A DNA stretch of 64,000 nucleotides from CAVVEC01 sp963747105 (GTDB lineage Bacteria; Acidobacteriota; Terriglobia; Terriglobales; Acidobacteriaceae). Positions 1-9,620 of this stretch are shown one piece after another. The translations under genes and the position numbers were made by a program. The DNA is taken from assembly GCA_963747105.1 (NCBI GenBank), contig CAVVEC010000016.1:310001-374000 (forward strand). Reading direction: 5' to 3'. Each line of letters starts with the position of its first letter. Position 1 is the first letter of the stretch. The notes under the pieces were generated by a model. It did no database searches. It saw only the letters and a list, made by a program, of their open reading frames with translations, and was not told where the DNA came from.

Positions 1-1
1 G

Positions 2-710
2 CACAATCTCAATGCGCAGTATGTGTATCAGTTGCCGGTTAGAGTGCGCAGTCATTCTCTGGGCTACGCGCTCAACGGCTGGCAGATTTCTGGAACAGCG
101 TTTTGGCACAGCGGAGTTCCGTTCTCGGTGTTGAGCACGCCCTATTCAGCGATCAATCCAAGCACTGGGCAGGAAGAGGGAATTGTGCAGGGCAGCGGGC
201 CGCAGTTCGCAAGTCTTGTCCCGGAGCGTATCCGCTGTATGACGCCATGCCCATTCCCAGTGTAACGCAAGCGGGGCACGATCCAGTGGCTCAATCCGGA
301 TGCGTTCGTCTCGCCGTTGATCCGAGCGAGCAGATTATTAATGGCCAAAACGTACCCGCGGCATCTGCTATGGCGGCGACAGCCCGCAGAATTGCCGGTT
401 CGGAAATCTCGGCCGCAATTCCCTGCGCGGTCCCGATTTCCTCTGGAGTGACTTCTACCTGACAAAATGGTTTGCCTTGACCGAGCATGTGAAGCTGCGG
501 TTTGAGGGTCAGTTTTTTAATGTCTTCAACCATCCGAATTTCGGCCTCCCCAGCATGGTGCAGGCAGGCATTCCAGGAAATCCTTCCACGCAGACGGGCT
601 TCGGAGCGCTTACCTACACAACTTCTCCGCCGACCGGCTTGCTGGGCGTCGGGTTGGGTGGCGATAGCAGTCCACGCATGATCGCCTTTCAGGCGCGGCT
701 GGAGTTCTGA
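2..710 (+). CDS. TonB-dependent receptor (Oar-like), C-terminal part, frameshifted, cut by window edge
   Basis: This is the last part of an outer-membrane beta-barrel receptor. The reading opens at base 2 and contains the phrase LNGWQISGTAFWHSGVPFS, typical of the late barrel of acidobacterial Oar-like receptors. It ends with a barrel strand and a terminal Phe (QARLEF), as expected for BAM-dependent insertion. Between about 230 and 480 the conserved protein runs through all three frames (IQWLNPDAFVS, then VDPS, then FGNLGRNSLRGPDF and WFALTEHVKLRFEG), so at least two frameshifts are present. The substrate is unknown. The signal peptide, plug and most of the barrel lie outside the window. The family call is firm; whether the gene is really broken is not. 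Confidence 0.75.
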
Positions 711-814
711 GCATTCTCAAGATGAAGAGCACGGACGCGCACTCAATTAGTGCATCTTGTCTTGGAACAACATCGGAATCAGATCTAGCACGGCAAGCCG
801 TGAGAGGGTCGAGC

Positions 815-1213
815 ATGGCACAGAGGGACCAGCGACGCAGAGTTCTACTTCTGGTCCTGCTAGCAACCATTGTTCTCCTGACCAGTTACGCGCAGGATTC
901 GGCGCCTTCGCCCAGTTCGTCAAGTAAAGGTCAGCAGATCGGAAAGATCCTCAGTGTACGAAAAGTCTTGGAAAACCGATATTTTGTGAGCCGCTATCCC
1001 CAAGTCCACTATTACCTGCTTTATTTTGCAGTTCGTACTTCCGCCCAGACATATTGCGCTGAGTACGAAACTCCTGTCCTTGACGAGATCGATGATCTGT
1101 TTTCTGCAAAGGACAAAGATGTCGAGTTTGTACTCAAAGGCAAGAGCCTCACCTTGAGAATACCGAAGGGTCGGAAGCTCAAGGCTCACTTAGTGGAACA
1201 AAACCAGTGTTGA
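815..1213 (+). CDS. Small secreted protein of unknown function
   Basis: The protein has 132 residues. I chose the ATG at 815 because GAGAGGG lies about 6 bases upstream and the product then begins with a short basic stretch and a clear signal peptide (RRRVLLLVLLATIVLLTSYA, cleavage expected near SYA-QD). An in-frame ATG at 722 would put about 30 hydrophilic residues before the signal. The mature part has a Ser-rich linker followed by a compact alpha/beta region containing one Cys (TYCAEYETP) and a second at the C-terminus, which might pair. I recognise no named domain. It follows the receptor by about 100 bases and may be co-transcribed with it. Confidence 0.6.
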   Translation: MAQRDQRRRVLLLVLLATIVLLTSYAQDSAPSPSSSSKGQQIGKILSVRKVLENRYFVSRYPQVHYYLLYFAVRTSAQTYCAEYETPVLDEIDDLFSAKDKDVEFVLKGKSLTLRIPKGRKLKAHLVEQNQC

Positions 1214-1214
1214 C

Positions 1215-1258
1215 TATAGGGGGACGCTCATGTGGTTGGTTTTTTCGTCCCGCCCTAT
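1215..1258 (+). terminator. Imperfect inverted repeat after the 815-1213 gene
   Basis: TATAGGGGGACG and CGTCCCGCCCTA can pair across a T-rich loop two bases after the stop codon. The stem has bulges and there is no clean U-tract on its 3' side, so termination is only suggested. Confidence 0.3.
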
Positions 1259-1469
1259 TTGGTCACGTTGACAGCGGTTAGCGTAAGACTCCACTTGTAC
1301 TGGCGGTTTTGAACTGGTTGTCGTCGCCCAGCGCAACGTCAAACAGGTTTGCACGGAGCGATGCGGGGCGGATTAAGACGCTACCGGTTTTGCCGCCCGC
1401 TTGCGGGACGGGTGTCTCTTCGACTATGCTTCGAGCCACCGGTCGCTGGGGTTCGACTCACAGAGAAAG

Positions 1470-1823
1470 ATGCAACGCCTGACTGCCAGGATATTGCTGG
1501 GGTTGCTGCTGATAAGCGCATTCGCGCCAGTGGCATCGGCATTCTCCGCGCAACCGCTGCACGCCTGCTGCGTCCGAAAAGCTGGACATCACTGCCACGA
1601 GTCAGCGATACCGGAATCCAGCCAGCCTGTGATCGGGGCCCCCAGCGGCTGCACCCACGATTGCTGCCGCGCCGTGACCACCGCCCAATGGGCCTGTCCG
1701 CAGCCGCGCCTCGCAGCCTTCTTCTTGCAACCTATCAACGCGCGCCTGGCCGGAACCCAACCAGACTCCGCGGCCACCGTCTCAGCCGAATTCCAGTCCA
1801 CTCGCGCTCCTCCTGCCCGCTGA
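1470..1823 (+). CDS. Small secreted Cys/His-rich protein
   Basis: The product has 117 residues. The ATG at 1470 follows a purine-rich stretch and starts directly at a signal peptide (ARILLGLLLISAFAPVASA). The mature protein carries two metal-ligand-like clusters: HACCVRKAGHHCHE and CTHDCCRAV, plus a later Cys. Such clusters suggest binding of a soft metal such as copper or of zinc, but I cannot assign a family. It is the first gene of a plus-strand set followed by a cytochrome c, a DUF5666-like protein and a TonB receptor, so a role in metal handling at the cell envelope is a reasonable inference. The 256 bases upstream hold no gene I can support. Confidence 0.5.
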   Translation: MQRLTARILLGLLLISAFAPVASAFSAQPLHACCVRKAGHHCHESAIPESSQPVIGAPSGCTHDCCRAVTTAQWACPQPRLAAFFLQPINARLAGTQPDSAATVSAEFQSTRAPPAR

Positions 1824-1986
1824 AGCTCTCTCCAGCTTGACCACATTTCGTTTGCTCAACGAATAACTGGACTTTTCCGGCAACGCATTGCATACGTGCA
1901 TGTGTCGGTCCCGAGGACAAATCCTTCAGGCCCGCTTCGTCATTTGGCGTGCGAGTCATTTGTCGCGGAGGCCTTTCGGCGGGTGG

Positions 1987-2610
1987 ATGCCAATGTCTCG
2001 TGAACTGAAAATTGGCCTAGGGGCCCTTCTATTAGCCGGGACCCTCATCTACGTTTCCAGCTTGCTCGGGAACTACCCCGGAGCGCGCGAAACCCCAAGC
2101 AAGTCGGAAGCCGCCATTGCCGGCCGCCTGCGTTCGTGGTCGATCCCACGGGGTGCCCGTAACCGGAAGAACCCGTTCACCAGCTCTCCGGAACTTCTGC
2201 AGGAATCAGCCCGCCATTTTGCCGACCACTGTGCCTCCTGCCATGGCAACGATGGCAGTGGTGCCACCGAAGTGGGGCGCAATCTTTTCCCCCGCGCCCC
2301 CGACATGCGGCTTGACGCCACGCAGAGACTGAGCGACGGCGAACTCTACTACATCATTCACAGCGGTGTGCGCTGGACTGGTATGCCTGCCTGGGGAGAT
2401 CCCGACAATGACATGGACATCTGGAAGCCCGTGCTCTTCATCCGGCACTTGCCTCATCTCGCCCCGGACGAAATCAGGGATATGGAGCGTTACAACCCCA
2501 AGAGCATCGTCGAGCAGGAAGAAGAAAAAGAAGAAGACGAATTCCTGAATGGCGGCCCCGCACCTACGAAGACTCCCACGCGCGAACCACACTCGGAGAA
2601 AACAAGATGA
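1987..2610 (+). CDS. Membrane-anchored class I cytochrome c
   Basis: The protein has about 207 residues. Two close ATGs (1987 and 1993) follow a GGAGG; 1987 is the better spaced. Residues 8-25 form an N-terminal membrane anchor or uncleaved signal. The haem c site CASCHG lies at about residues 82-87 and a likely axial Met is in TGMPAWGD near residue 133, so this is a single-haem electron carrier facing the periplasm. The C-terminus has an acidic run (EQEEEKEEDEF) and a Pro/Thr-rich tail. The gene overlaps the next by four bases (ATGA), which points to translational coupling. Its partner enzyme is not evident here. Confidence 0.85.
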   Translation: MPMSRELKIGLGALLLAGTLIYVSSLLGNYPGARETPSKSEAAIAGRLRSWSIPRGARNRKNPFTSSPELLQESARHFADHCASCHGNDGSGATEVGRNLFPRAPDMRLDATQRLSDGELYYIIHSGVRWTGMPAWGDPDNDMDIWKPVLFIRHLPHLAPDEIRDMERYNPKSIVEQEEEKEEDEFLNGGPAPTKTPTREPHSEKTR

Positions 2611-2942
2611 AGAAACTCACGTTGATTCTGATATTCACGCTGTTTGCGAGCACGCTGGCCTTTGCTCACGGCAACCTGGCGCACGTTCTCGGAACGGTGG
2701 TCGCGGTCACTGACCATTCTCTCTCCGTAAAGACCAGCGACGGATCGATCAAGGTCGTCGCCTTCGACGCCGAAACTCACTTCATCAAGGGCGGTTTGAC
2801 CGCCACCGCACAAGACGTTGCGATCGGAAGCCGCGTCGTGATTCACGCGCATCAGAACGGCGACAAGCTACACGCGGCAGAGGTCAAGATCGGCACTGCC
2901 TCGGCGAATGACTCAAACCCGACCCCTAAGGAGACGAGATGA
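2607..2942 (+). CDS. DUF5666-like secreted protein
   Basis: The protein has 111 residues, with a signal peptide (LTLILIFTLFASTLAFA) followed by a small all-beta domain with the pattern GTVVAVTDHSLSVKTSDG ... GSRVVIHAH, as in DUF5666 proteins, which have an OB-like fold. The mature N-terminus begins HGNLAH and further His residues occur in the fold, so metal binding is possible but unproven. Its start codon overlaps the stop of the cytochrome gene, and its own stop overlaps the start of the TonB receptor. These three genes are therefore almost certainly one transcript. The function is not known. Confidence 0.7.
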   Translation: MKKLTLILIFTLFASTLAFAHGNLAHVLGTVVAVTDHSLSVKTSDGSIKVVAFDAETHFIKGGLTATAQDVAIGSRVVIHAHQNGDKLHAAEVKIGTASANDSNPTPKETR

Positions 2943-5245
2943 ATTACAAGACTAGCCTCATCATTCCGGCATTGTTACTCGCCAGCATTGCCGCCTTTGC
3001 TAACGTCTATGGCGCCATCCGCGGAGTAGTGCATGATCCGCAGCATCGCCCCGTTCAGGGTGCCATGGTAATGCTGAAGGCAAAGGCGTCGGACTGGGCC
3101 AAGACCGTCAACACCGACACCAACGGCGAGTTTCAGCTCAACGCCGTCCCTCTGGGCGACTACTCCATCAGTGTTGCCAGCCCCGGCTTCGCTCAAACAG
3201 TACAGGACGTCACGGTCATCTCGGGGACTGTACCAGTGGTTCACTTTCAGTTGCAGGTGGCCTCAGCCAAAGAAAAAGTCACCGTCTCGGCCTCGGCCTC
3301 GGCCCCGATCGCTCCCACCGACAGCGCGACTCCCATCACTCTCGTGGACAGCACAAACATTCAGCGCACTCCTGGAGCCGACCGAACCAACAGTCTGGCC
3401 ATGATTACGGACTACGTCCCCAGCGCCTACGTCACTCACGACATGCTGCACATGCGCGGTGGCCACCAGACCACATGGCTCCTAGACGGCATTCCCGTCA
3501 TCAACACGGCTATCGCGCAAAACCTTGGCGCGCAGTTCGATCCCAAAGACATGGACTACGTCGAGGTGAATCGCGGCAGCTATGGCGCCGAGTTCGGCGA
3601 CCGCACCTACGGCGTGTTTAATGTGGTGCCCCGCAGCGGTTTCGCGAGCAACAACCAGGCTGAACTCGTCCTGAGCGCTGGCAATTTCTACCAGACCAAT
3701 GACGCGTTTAACTTTGGCAGCCATACCGAACGCTTCGCCTACTACGCGAGCGTCAACGGCAATCGCAGTGATCTCGGCCTGCAACCGCCGGTTCCCCAGG
3801 TGGTGCACGACGCCGTGAACGGCATCGGCGGCTTCGGATCCTTCACCTTCAACGCCGATCCGTCCAACCAGCTTCGCCTGGTGACCTCACTCCGCCGCGA
3901 CTACTTCCAGATCCCGTACGATCCTTTCCCCAACGACTTCGAAAACAGCGACCCCAACGGATACCAGAGCATTGGCCTTCGCGATGGCCAGCACGAGGCC
4001 GATGCCGGTGCCCTCTTCACATGGCTCCACACTTTCAATTCACATCTCATGACCACGGTTTCGCCCTTCTACCACTACAACAGCGGAGACTACGCCAGTC
4101 ACCCCACCGACTATCCCGTCGCCACGACGGAGAACCGCAGTTCCACCTATGCTGGGGGGCAGGCCAGCTTCCAAGCCAACTACAGGAGGAACGATCTTCA
4201 GGTTGGATTCCTGGGCTTCTATCAGCGCGATAATCAGCTCTTTGGTGCCATCTTCAACGACGGCAGCGGAAACCCACCCATTACCGACACGGAGAGGCCC
4301 ACTGCCAATCTGGAAACCTTTTACATCGACGACAAGTTCAACCCCTTTTCGTGGCTGACGCTTTCTGCCGGTATCCGCCCCACACGATTCTCCGAAGGCA
4401 ACTTTGCGCCCACCTCGCTGGCGCCGCCCGTTTCCGAGTCCGCTATACAGCCACGCTTCGGCGCCACATTCACCATCCCTCGCTTGCATTGGACCTTCCG
4501 CGCCTTCTACGGACACTACTATCAGGCGCCACCGATTGAAACCGTCTCCGGTCCGCTCATCTCGCAGTGTCAACCGCCCGACTGCGGCTTCCTGCCTCTA
4601 CCCGGTGAGCGCGACGAAGAACATCAGTTCGGTGTCACCATCCCGTACCGCGGGTGGGTCCTGGACGCCGATAATTTCCAAACCAACGTCACCAATTTTC
4701 TGGACCACAACAATATTGGAGCGTCCAACATCTTCTTCCCCATTACCGTTTCCCAGGCCCTGATTCGAGGATGGGAACTCACGCTGCGCTCTCCCCGTTT
4801 CGCGCGCCGGGTTCAGTTTCACCTCGCCTACTCCAACCAGATCGCCGAGGGCAGCGGCACGATCACAGGTGGCCTCACCGATTTCACGTTCTCTCCCGGA
4901 CTCAGTCCGCTCGATCATGACCAGCGGAACACGCTCAACGTAGGCGGAGACGTCAGCCTTCCCTGGCGCTCCTTTGCCTCCACCAATGTCTACTACGGCT
5001 CCGGCTTCCACAACGGAGAAGCTGGCGTCCCTAACCAGCCTTATGAAAGCGACTACCTCCCCGGCCACACCACGTTCGATCTCTCCCTCGGCAAGGATTT
5101 CGGGGAACGCTTCACTGCCTCGGTCACTGCTCTCAATGTCGCCAACCAGCGCGTCCTCTACGACAACAGCCTCACCTTCGGCGGATTTCACTGGAACCTG
5201 CCGCGCGAACTCTACGTGGAGGTTCGCTATCGCTTCCACTATTAG
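2939..5245 (+). CDS. TonB-dependent outer-membrane receptor with carboxypeptidase-regulatory-like domain
   Basis: The 768-residue protein is intact. It has a signal peptide (residues 1-21), then a carboxypeptidase-regulatory-like beta-sandwich at about 25-110 (GVVHDPQHRPVQGAMVML ... GEFQLNAVPLGDYSI). A plug domain follows at about 120-235 (MRGGHQTTWLLDGIPV, YGAEFGDRTYG), then the beta-barrel to a terminal aromatic (VRYRFHY). It takes up an unknown substrate across the outer membrane using TonB energy. It is shorter than the roughly 1000-residue Oar type. Translational coupling to the DUF5666-like gene and cytochrome c suggests metal or redox-cofactor uptake, which is inference only. Confidence 0.85.
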   Translation: MNYKTSLIIPALLLASIAAFANVYGAIRGVVHDPQHRPVQGAMVMLKAKASDWAKTVNTDTNGEFQLNAVPLGDYSISVASPGFAQTVQDVTVISGTVPVVHFQLQVASAKEKVTVSASASAPIAPTDSATPITLVDSTNIQRTPGADRTNSLAMITDYVPSAYVTHDMLHMRGGHQTTWLLDGIPVINTAIAQNLGAQFDPKDMDYVEVNRGSYGAEFGDRTYGVFNVVPRSGFASNNQAELVLSAGNFYQTNDAFNFGSHTERFAYYASVNGNRSDLGLQPPVPQVVHDAVNGIGGFGSFTFNADPSNQLRLVTSLRRDYFQIPYDPFPNDFENSDPNGYQSIGLRDGQHEADAGALFTWLHTFNSHLMTTVSPFYHYNSGDYASHPTDYPVATTENRSSTYAGGQASFQANYRRNDLQVGFLGFYQRDNQLFGAIFNDGSGNPPITDTERPTANLETFYIDDKFNPFSWLTLSAGIRPTRFSEGNFAPTSLAPPVSESAIQPRFGATFTIPRLHWTFRAFYGHYYQAPPIETVSGPLISQCQPPDCGFLPLPGERDEEHQFGVTIPYRGWVLDADNFQTNVTNFLDHNNIGASNIFFPITVSQALIRGWELTLRSPRFARRVQFHLAYSNQIAEGSGTITGGLTDFTFSPGLSPLDHDQRNTLNVGGDVSLPWRSFASTNVYYGSGFHNGEAGVPNQPYESDYLPGHTTFDLSLGKDFGERFTASVTALNVANQRVLYDNSLTFGGFHWNLPRELYVEVRYRFHY

Positions 5246-5306
5246 CGATGTGCGGCGTGTGCATACCAGCGGACAGGGCTCCGCTCCCACATGAAGGATT
5301 CCAAAG

Positions 5307-5337
5307 GAGGGCAGTACGGTTTCGCTGTACTGCCCTC
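5307..5337. terminator. Strong hairpin between convergent genes (likely bidirectional terminator)
   Basis: GAGGGCAGTAC and GTACTGCCCTC form a perfect 11-bp stem with a 9-base loop. It sits between the plus-strand stop at 5245 and the minus-strand stop at 5357. The minus-strand side is followed by a short T-containing stretch; the plus side lacks a U-tract. Confidence 0.7.
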
Positions 5338-5356
5338 ATCGACGGGGGAGTTGCTG

Positions 5357-8130
5357 CTAGAAATGGAATCCGATCTCAGCCGTAAGCGCACGAGGCGTTA
5401 CGTAGTGCGTTCCGCTGAACGTGGAAAGGAAGTTGTAGAGAGCGTACTTGTTGGTTATGTTGATCGCCGTAAGTTGGAGACTCACCTTGTACTTGTCTCC
5501 GCGGAAGATGTTGTCATGTCCGATGGAAACGTCGAAGAGACTTCGCGCCCGCGATCCGGGGTGGGTTCTTGTCGTCGTTCTCGGTATTCGGCTTCGGCAC
5601 CTGCAGAAGCGACGACCCGAACTGCCCGACGGGACAAACCAGTGAGGGGCTGCCGGGCGCACCGCTTACTCCGATCAGCGTAGTTGGGGTTGCACGCTGC
5701 GATCCGCAGAACAACCCAGATTCGAACTCCTGATCGGCGGTCAGGGGAGCTCCGAACGAGTCCGTCAGCGCGATGGCTGGCGCGCCAGTCGAATCGACCG
5801 TGGTCTGTGCGCAGTTGCCACCATAGCAAGGCGTCTGGCCGGCGACCAGGCCGCTGTCATAGCGCCAGTTAAAGCCGAACCACGGACCGAGTTTCCACGG
5901 TTGGTACTGCAAGTGAGTCGTCAGATTGAATTTCTCGTCGTGATCAATCCGGAACGGAGTCGATCCGCCCGCCAGCGCCACCGAAGGAACCGCGCCTGCT
6001 CCGCCAATCTGGGGCGTAAAGAACCGCGCTGCCACGCTGGAGAAGACTGCCAATGCCGAGAATCCATGGTAGTTCGGCACGCTCACGCGCGCCGGCATAT
6101 CCGGGAATCTTCGCCCGCTCCCATTCCACAGGAAACGTGATCGGAGTGTTGCCCAGAATGCTGAAGTCGTAGCCGTTGTGCGTGTACTTCCAGATGTACT
6201 CGCCCGAGAAGACGAGATAACGCCCGAAAGCTTGTTGAATGCCGGCGTGGAACTCATTACGAAAGCCCGGATTGAACGGCGTTAGACCCTGGCACCGTAC
6301 AGCCAAGAAGCGGATTCAACACCGCATTTGCGCACCCGGTGCTGGAGAGCACCAGATTTTCGTTAAAGGGAGTTTCCAGCAGTCGCGCATAGGATACGCG
6401 GAGCACGGTATTCGTCTTTTTGACGTTGTAGGCGACTCCGAGTGCGAGGCTCAATCTCCTTATGGGTGACAAGGCCATTGTAGAAATCGCCGCGCAGGCC
6501 CAGGTTCAAGGACCAGTTTCCCTTGGTGATGTTGTCGCGCACGTACAAGACAACTCCTTCACGTCGGTGTGACCGTTGAAGGTGTAGAGACTGCCTCCGC
6601 CCGGCTGCGTGAGATCGTACGGAAACAAATCGGTACACGGTGAATCGATGGCCTGGTGCGTTGTGGTGTTGTAGCAAGGGGCTCCATTTGCATCTGTGAG
6701 GGAGGGAAGGAACGTCGGATCGACGATGCCGAGACGGTCTTGCTCATCCAGGAACGTCTGCTCATAGACCGCCCCGATCTTTATGTTGTGAATCCCTTTT
6801 ACATACGACAGATCCGACCGCAGGCCAGCGTTGGTCAGCTTCCGATTCTGTCCGATACTTTCCCGCTGAAGGTTGATGGGGCCGAGGTCGGCGAAAGGAT
6901 TGCCGCTGGGGTAGTAGTTGAATTGGTCCCGGCGAACAAAGGCGCCCAGAGTAAACACAGAGGTCGAACTAAGCAGCCGCGTCCAGGATGGGGCGATGTT
7001 GAAGGTTTTGATTTGCGAGCGCTGATCCGCTGGCCCCACGACATTGCCGTTAGGGTCCAGGCCTCCATTGCAGACTACGACACAATTCCACGGCGTCGCG
7101 TTCTGGGAATCGAACGTATTCGGCGTCTGGAACCAGGAGCGCGTGTAGCCGAAGTTCAAATGGATTGAATCCCCGGGAGTGATCTGGTAGTCCACGCGGT
7201 CGAACAGATTCTCTTCGTTGCCCTTGTCGTGCAGTACGACAAACTCGGGTGGATCCAGGAATCGCCCGCTGTTCAAACCGCTGACCGAGATGAAGTTTCC
7301 CCAGTTCTGGCCGCCGTAAGAGAGATCGGCTGCCGCAGTGGAAGTTCCGAAAGAACCATAAGAAGCGGTGACGCTGCCGTGCGGCGTGGTCACACCCTGT
7401 CCGGAGCGCGTGGTCACATTGATGACGACGCTGGTCTTGTCCCCATATTCCGCAGGGGGCGCCCCCGCGATCACCTCCATCGACTGGATCGAGTCCAGCG
7501 GAATCTGATTGGAAAAAATCTTGCTCTGCTGGTCCGTGATGGGTTGACCGTCAACCGAAAACGAGGCTCTCCGCGTGCTCACCCAAGCCGTGGAACAATC
7601 CATTCGAGTCTGCCGAAATGCCGGGAGTGGCGAGCGTTACCAAATTACTGAGTGACGACGATTGACTCTCCAGTGGGAGCTTGTCGAACAGATTCTTGTC
7701 CACGTCCGTGTGGAAGGTTGGATCGTTCTCGATCAGGTCTCCGCCCTCCGCCTCGACCGTTACGCTGTGTGGTTGACCCCGCCACTTTCAGTTTGATGGC
7801 AACGCTGACCGGCACAGCCGACCGAGGCTCCACGTCCTGCACCGTAGCGGCAAAGCCTTCCGCAGTCACCACCAGGTGGTAAGGATTGAAAGGAATATTT
7901 GTGAAGGCGAACTTCCCAGAAGCGTCCGTGGTAGTCGAGCGATCAAAGCCGCTCACCGGGTTGCGGATTTCGACCGTCGCTTTGGCGACGACTGCACCCG
8001 TAGGATCTACGACAGTGCCGTTGATCGAACCAGAATTTCCAACAGACTGCGCGGAAGCGTGAAAGCCCAGTGCCAAACAGAAAAACACTATAAAAGCCGC
8101 ATGAAGCGACTTCTTGTAAGAAGCCAACAT
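5357..8130 (-). CDS. TonB-dependent receptor with carboxypeptidase-regulatory-like domain, multiply frameshifted
   Basis: Stitched across frames, this is a full receptor of about 900 residues. It has a signal peptide (AAFIVFFCLALGFHASA), a regulatory-like beta-sandwich (GTVVDPTGAVVAKATVEI), a plug (FSVDGQPITDQQSKIF, PPAEYGDKTSVVINVTTRSG) and a barrel ending in AEIGFHF. Reading frames change near 7780, 7570, 6500, 6260 and 5600. At 7570 an extra C in GAGAGCCTCG explains the shift, which looks like a homopolymer error. It is the last gene of a minus-strand series that starts at the RcnR-type sensor, so the substrate could be a metal chelate or cobamide. That idea rests only on position. Confidence 0.75.
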
Positions 8131-8213
8131 GAATTCCTCCAGAAGAATCTGGTCTAAGAGATCAAGAACACGGCTCGCGGAACACGAGCCGACATCGGAC
8201 TAAAATCTGATCG

Positions 8214-8483
8214 TTAGACTCCAGGAGGCGGGCGGACACACAGAGCAAAGACTGTCAGGCGTTTCTTGGCGGAAACCGGCTCTGGTCGAAAGGTGGAGAC
8301 AGAAACGAATATCACCCTTGACAAGTTTGTGGCGGCTTGCGGGGAAGCTGAATGGGCGGCGATACAGACGGTGCACGTTGCCGACTCGGTAGCGTTCGAA
8401 TGTTGATGCGCGGCGAATGCTATTGCCGACCAGAGGGTCAGCAACACACATAGACACGCTATCCGCTTCGATATCGACCGCAT
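8214..8483 (-). CDS. Small secreted DUF2946-like protein
   Basis: The product has 89 residues starting at the ATG at 8483, which opens directly into a signal peptide (RIACLCVLLTLWSAIAFA). The mature part has AHQHSN and then CTVCIAAHSA, the CxxC plus His arrangement seen in short DUF2946-like proteins often found near metal-transport genes. No enzyme domain is visible. It lies between the metal block and the TonB receptor on the same strand. Gene reality is supported by the signal peptide and motif; the family label is tentative. Confidence 0.5.
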   Translation of the reverse strand: MRSISKRIACLCVLLTLWSAIAFAAHQHSNATESATCTVCIAAHSASPQAATNLSRVIFVSVSTFRPEPVSAKKRLTVFALCVRPPPGV

Positions 8484-8711
8484 GACGGCTACCCCATGGA
8501 AACTTTTTCTGAATCTATACCAAAACGCCAAACAAACGCAACGAGAGAGTACCTAGCCAGGTATGTATTGGGCACCTTTGTAACGCCAACGCTTTACGAG
8601 AATTCGAGACTCTTGGTACCGCAGATGCTTGGCTGATTCTGTTTGGCCGTACCAAGCGATCTCTCCGGGTTGTACAGCTCACCAGTGTTTTGTGTTTACT
8701 GGCCGCCAGTA

Positions 8712-9044
8712 CTAGTGGTGGTGATAGGCAAAACCCGAGTAAAAACCCAACACGACGACGACCACTGCCCACAGAATGATCAAGAGCAGCCGAATGATCC
8801 CCTCCGTACGGCTTGCTCTCTTGTTCCGATTCTGACTCTTCTTGAAGATTGACACCATCAGGTACTGCTTTCCGCCTCCAACACCAATGCCCGAATCCAC
8901 GGAAGCCTTGATCTGTGTGGATGCCGCAGTGTTGGTTGTGGTGCTCTCTGCACGTTCAGCGCGCACCTCTTTGTATGGAAGGCTGTTCGACAGTTCCTCA
9001 CGCATTTCCCAAATCTCTACGAGCGAAATGGACTGATCCTGCAT
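8712..9044 (-). CDS. Single-pass membrane protein with C-terminal His tail
   Basis: The product has up to 110 residues. The N-terminal half is hydrophilic and variable. The C-terminus has one membrane helix (RLLLIILWAVVVVVLGFYSGF) ending in AYHHH. The His triplet at the end of the helix could bind a divalent metal, recalling the His-bearing single-helix CbtB cobalt-transport subunit, although I see no further sequence match to it. It overlaps the end of the upstream ferredoxin gene by 27 bases. The first codon is uncertain; a second ATG lies at 9005. Confidence 0.45.
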   Translation of the reverse strand: MQDQSISLVEIWEMREELSNSLPYKEVRAERAESTTTNTAASTQIKASVDSGIGVGGGKQYLMVSIFKKSQNRNKRASRTEGIIRLLLIILWAVVVVVLGFYSGFAYHHH

Positions 9045-9428
9045 TCATGGAATTCGCGCGGCAGAGCTAACATCTCGCCTGCATCCCGACACCGGACAGC
9101 CCACTCAAGCAGGCTTCGGTACTGGTCGAACTTAACGATATTTCCCAACCACTCCGTGCCCGACGAGCTTGTAATCACGACCACGTTCGGCACATCACAC
9201 GGCCCAACACAACCGCTGATAGTCAGCTGGACTCGCTTCAAGCAGTCCCCGTTTCCGCCATTCACTCTTCAGCCATTCCACCGGAACTTCGGGCAAACCA
9301 CGCTCGACATTGCCGCAACAACAGCCTCGGCAGATCGTAATTTGCCCGACCACGAGGCGCTTCGTTTTCAGCGGACAATCTCGATCCTCGTTCACAGTGC
9401 CTGATCCGTCCCTGGCGGCGGAAACCAA
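9017..9428 (-). CDS. [2Fe-2S] thioredoxin-like ferredoxin, one frameshift
   Basis: Joined across one frameshift near 9240, the protein has about 135 residues. It contains ITICRGCCCGN near the N-terminus and ISGCVGPCDVPNVVVI later, the two Cys pairs of thioredoxin-fold [2Fe-2S] ferredoxins. Such proteins occur beside cobalt and cobamide genes in other bacteria (general family knowledge, not checked here). The first part reads from a TTG or GTG start near 9428-9395; the second part ends at 9017. The shift is a single base at CTGCTTGAAGCG, so the gene is probably intact in the organism. It sits between a 52-residue membrane protein and the His-tail membrane protein. Confidence 0.65.
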
Positions 9429-9587
9429 TTAGTCCAACAGGCCATACAGGTCGTCCATTTCAAACGGTTTTGGCGATCTGCGAGACTGCAAGAAAAGTGC
9501 GGCAATCAAGATCACCATGATCGCGAGGGCGATTAGGACTACCCAAGCCCTCACTTTCCGACTCTGGATCACATGAGCAAAGTGCAT
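9429..9587 (-). CDS. 52-residue single-pass membrane protein
   Basis: This short gene starts at an ATG at 9587 and stops at 9429, immediately before the ferredoxin reading frame. It encodes MHFAHVIQSRKV, then a strongly hydrophobic helix (WVVLIALAIMVILIAALFL), then a charged tail ending in MDDLYGLLD. The tight packing between the ATPase gene and the ferredoxin gene on the same strand supports it being real. I know no family for it. It may be an accessory subunit of the ATPase, which is inference only. Confidence 0.5.
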   Translation of the reverse strand: MHFAHVIQSRKVRAWVVLIALAIMVILIAALFLQSRRSPKPFEMDDLYGLLD

Positions 9588-9620
9588 ACCCAGCTCAAAC
9601 TTCGCTACAAATCCTCGATC

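Noticed and set aside
1260..1469. Cobalamin riboswitch upstream of the Cys/His-rich gene
   Set aside because: No recognisable B12-box core; only scattered GC-rich stretches.
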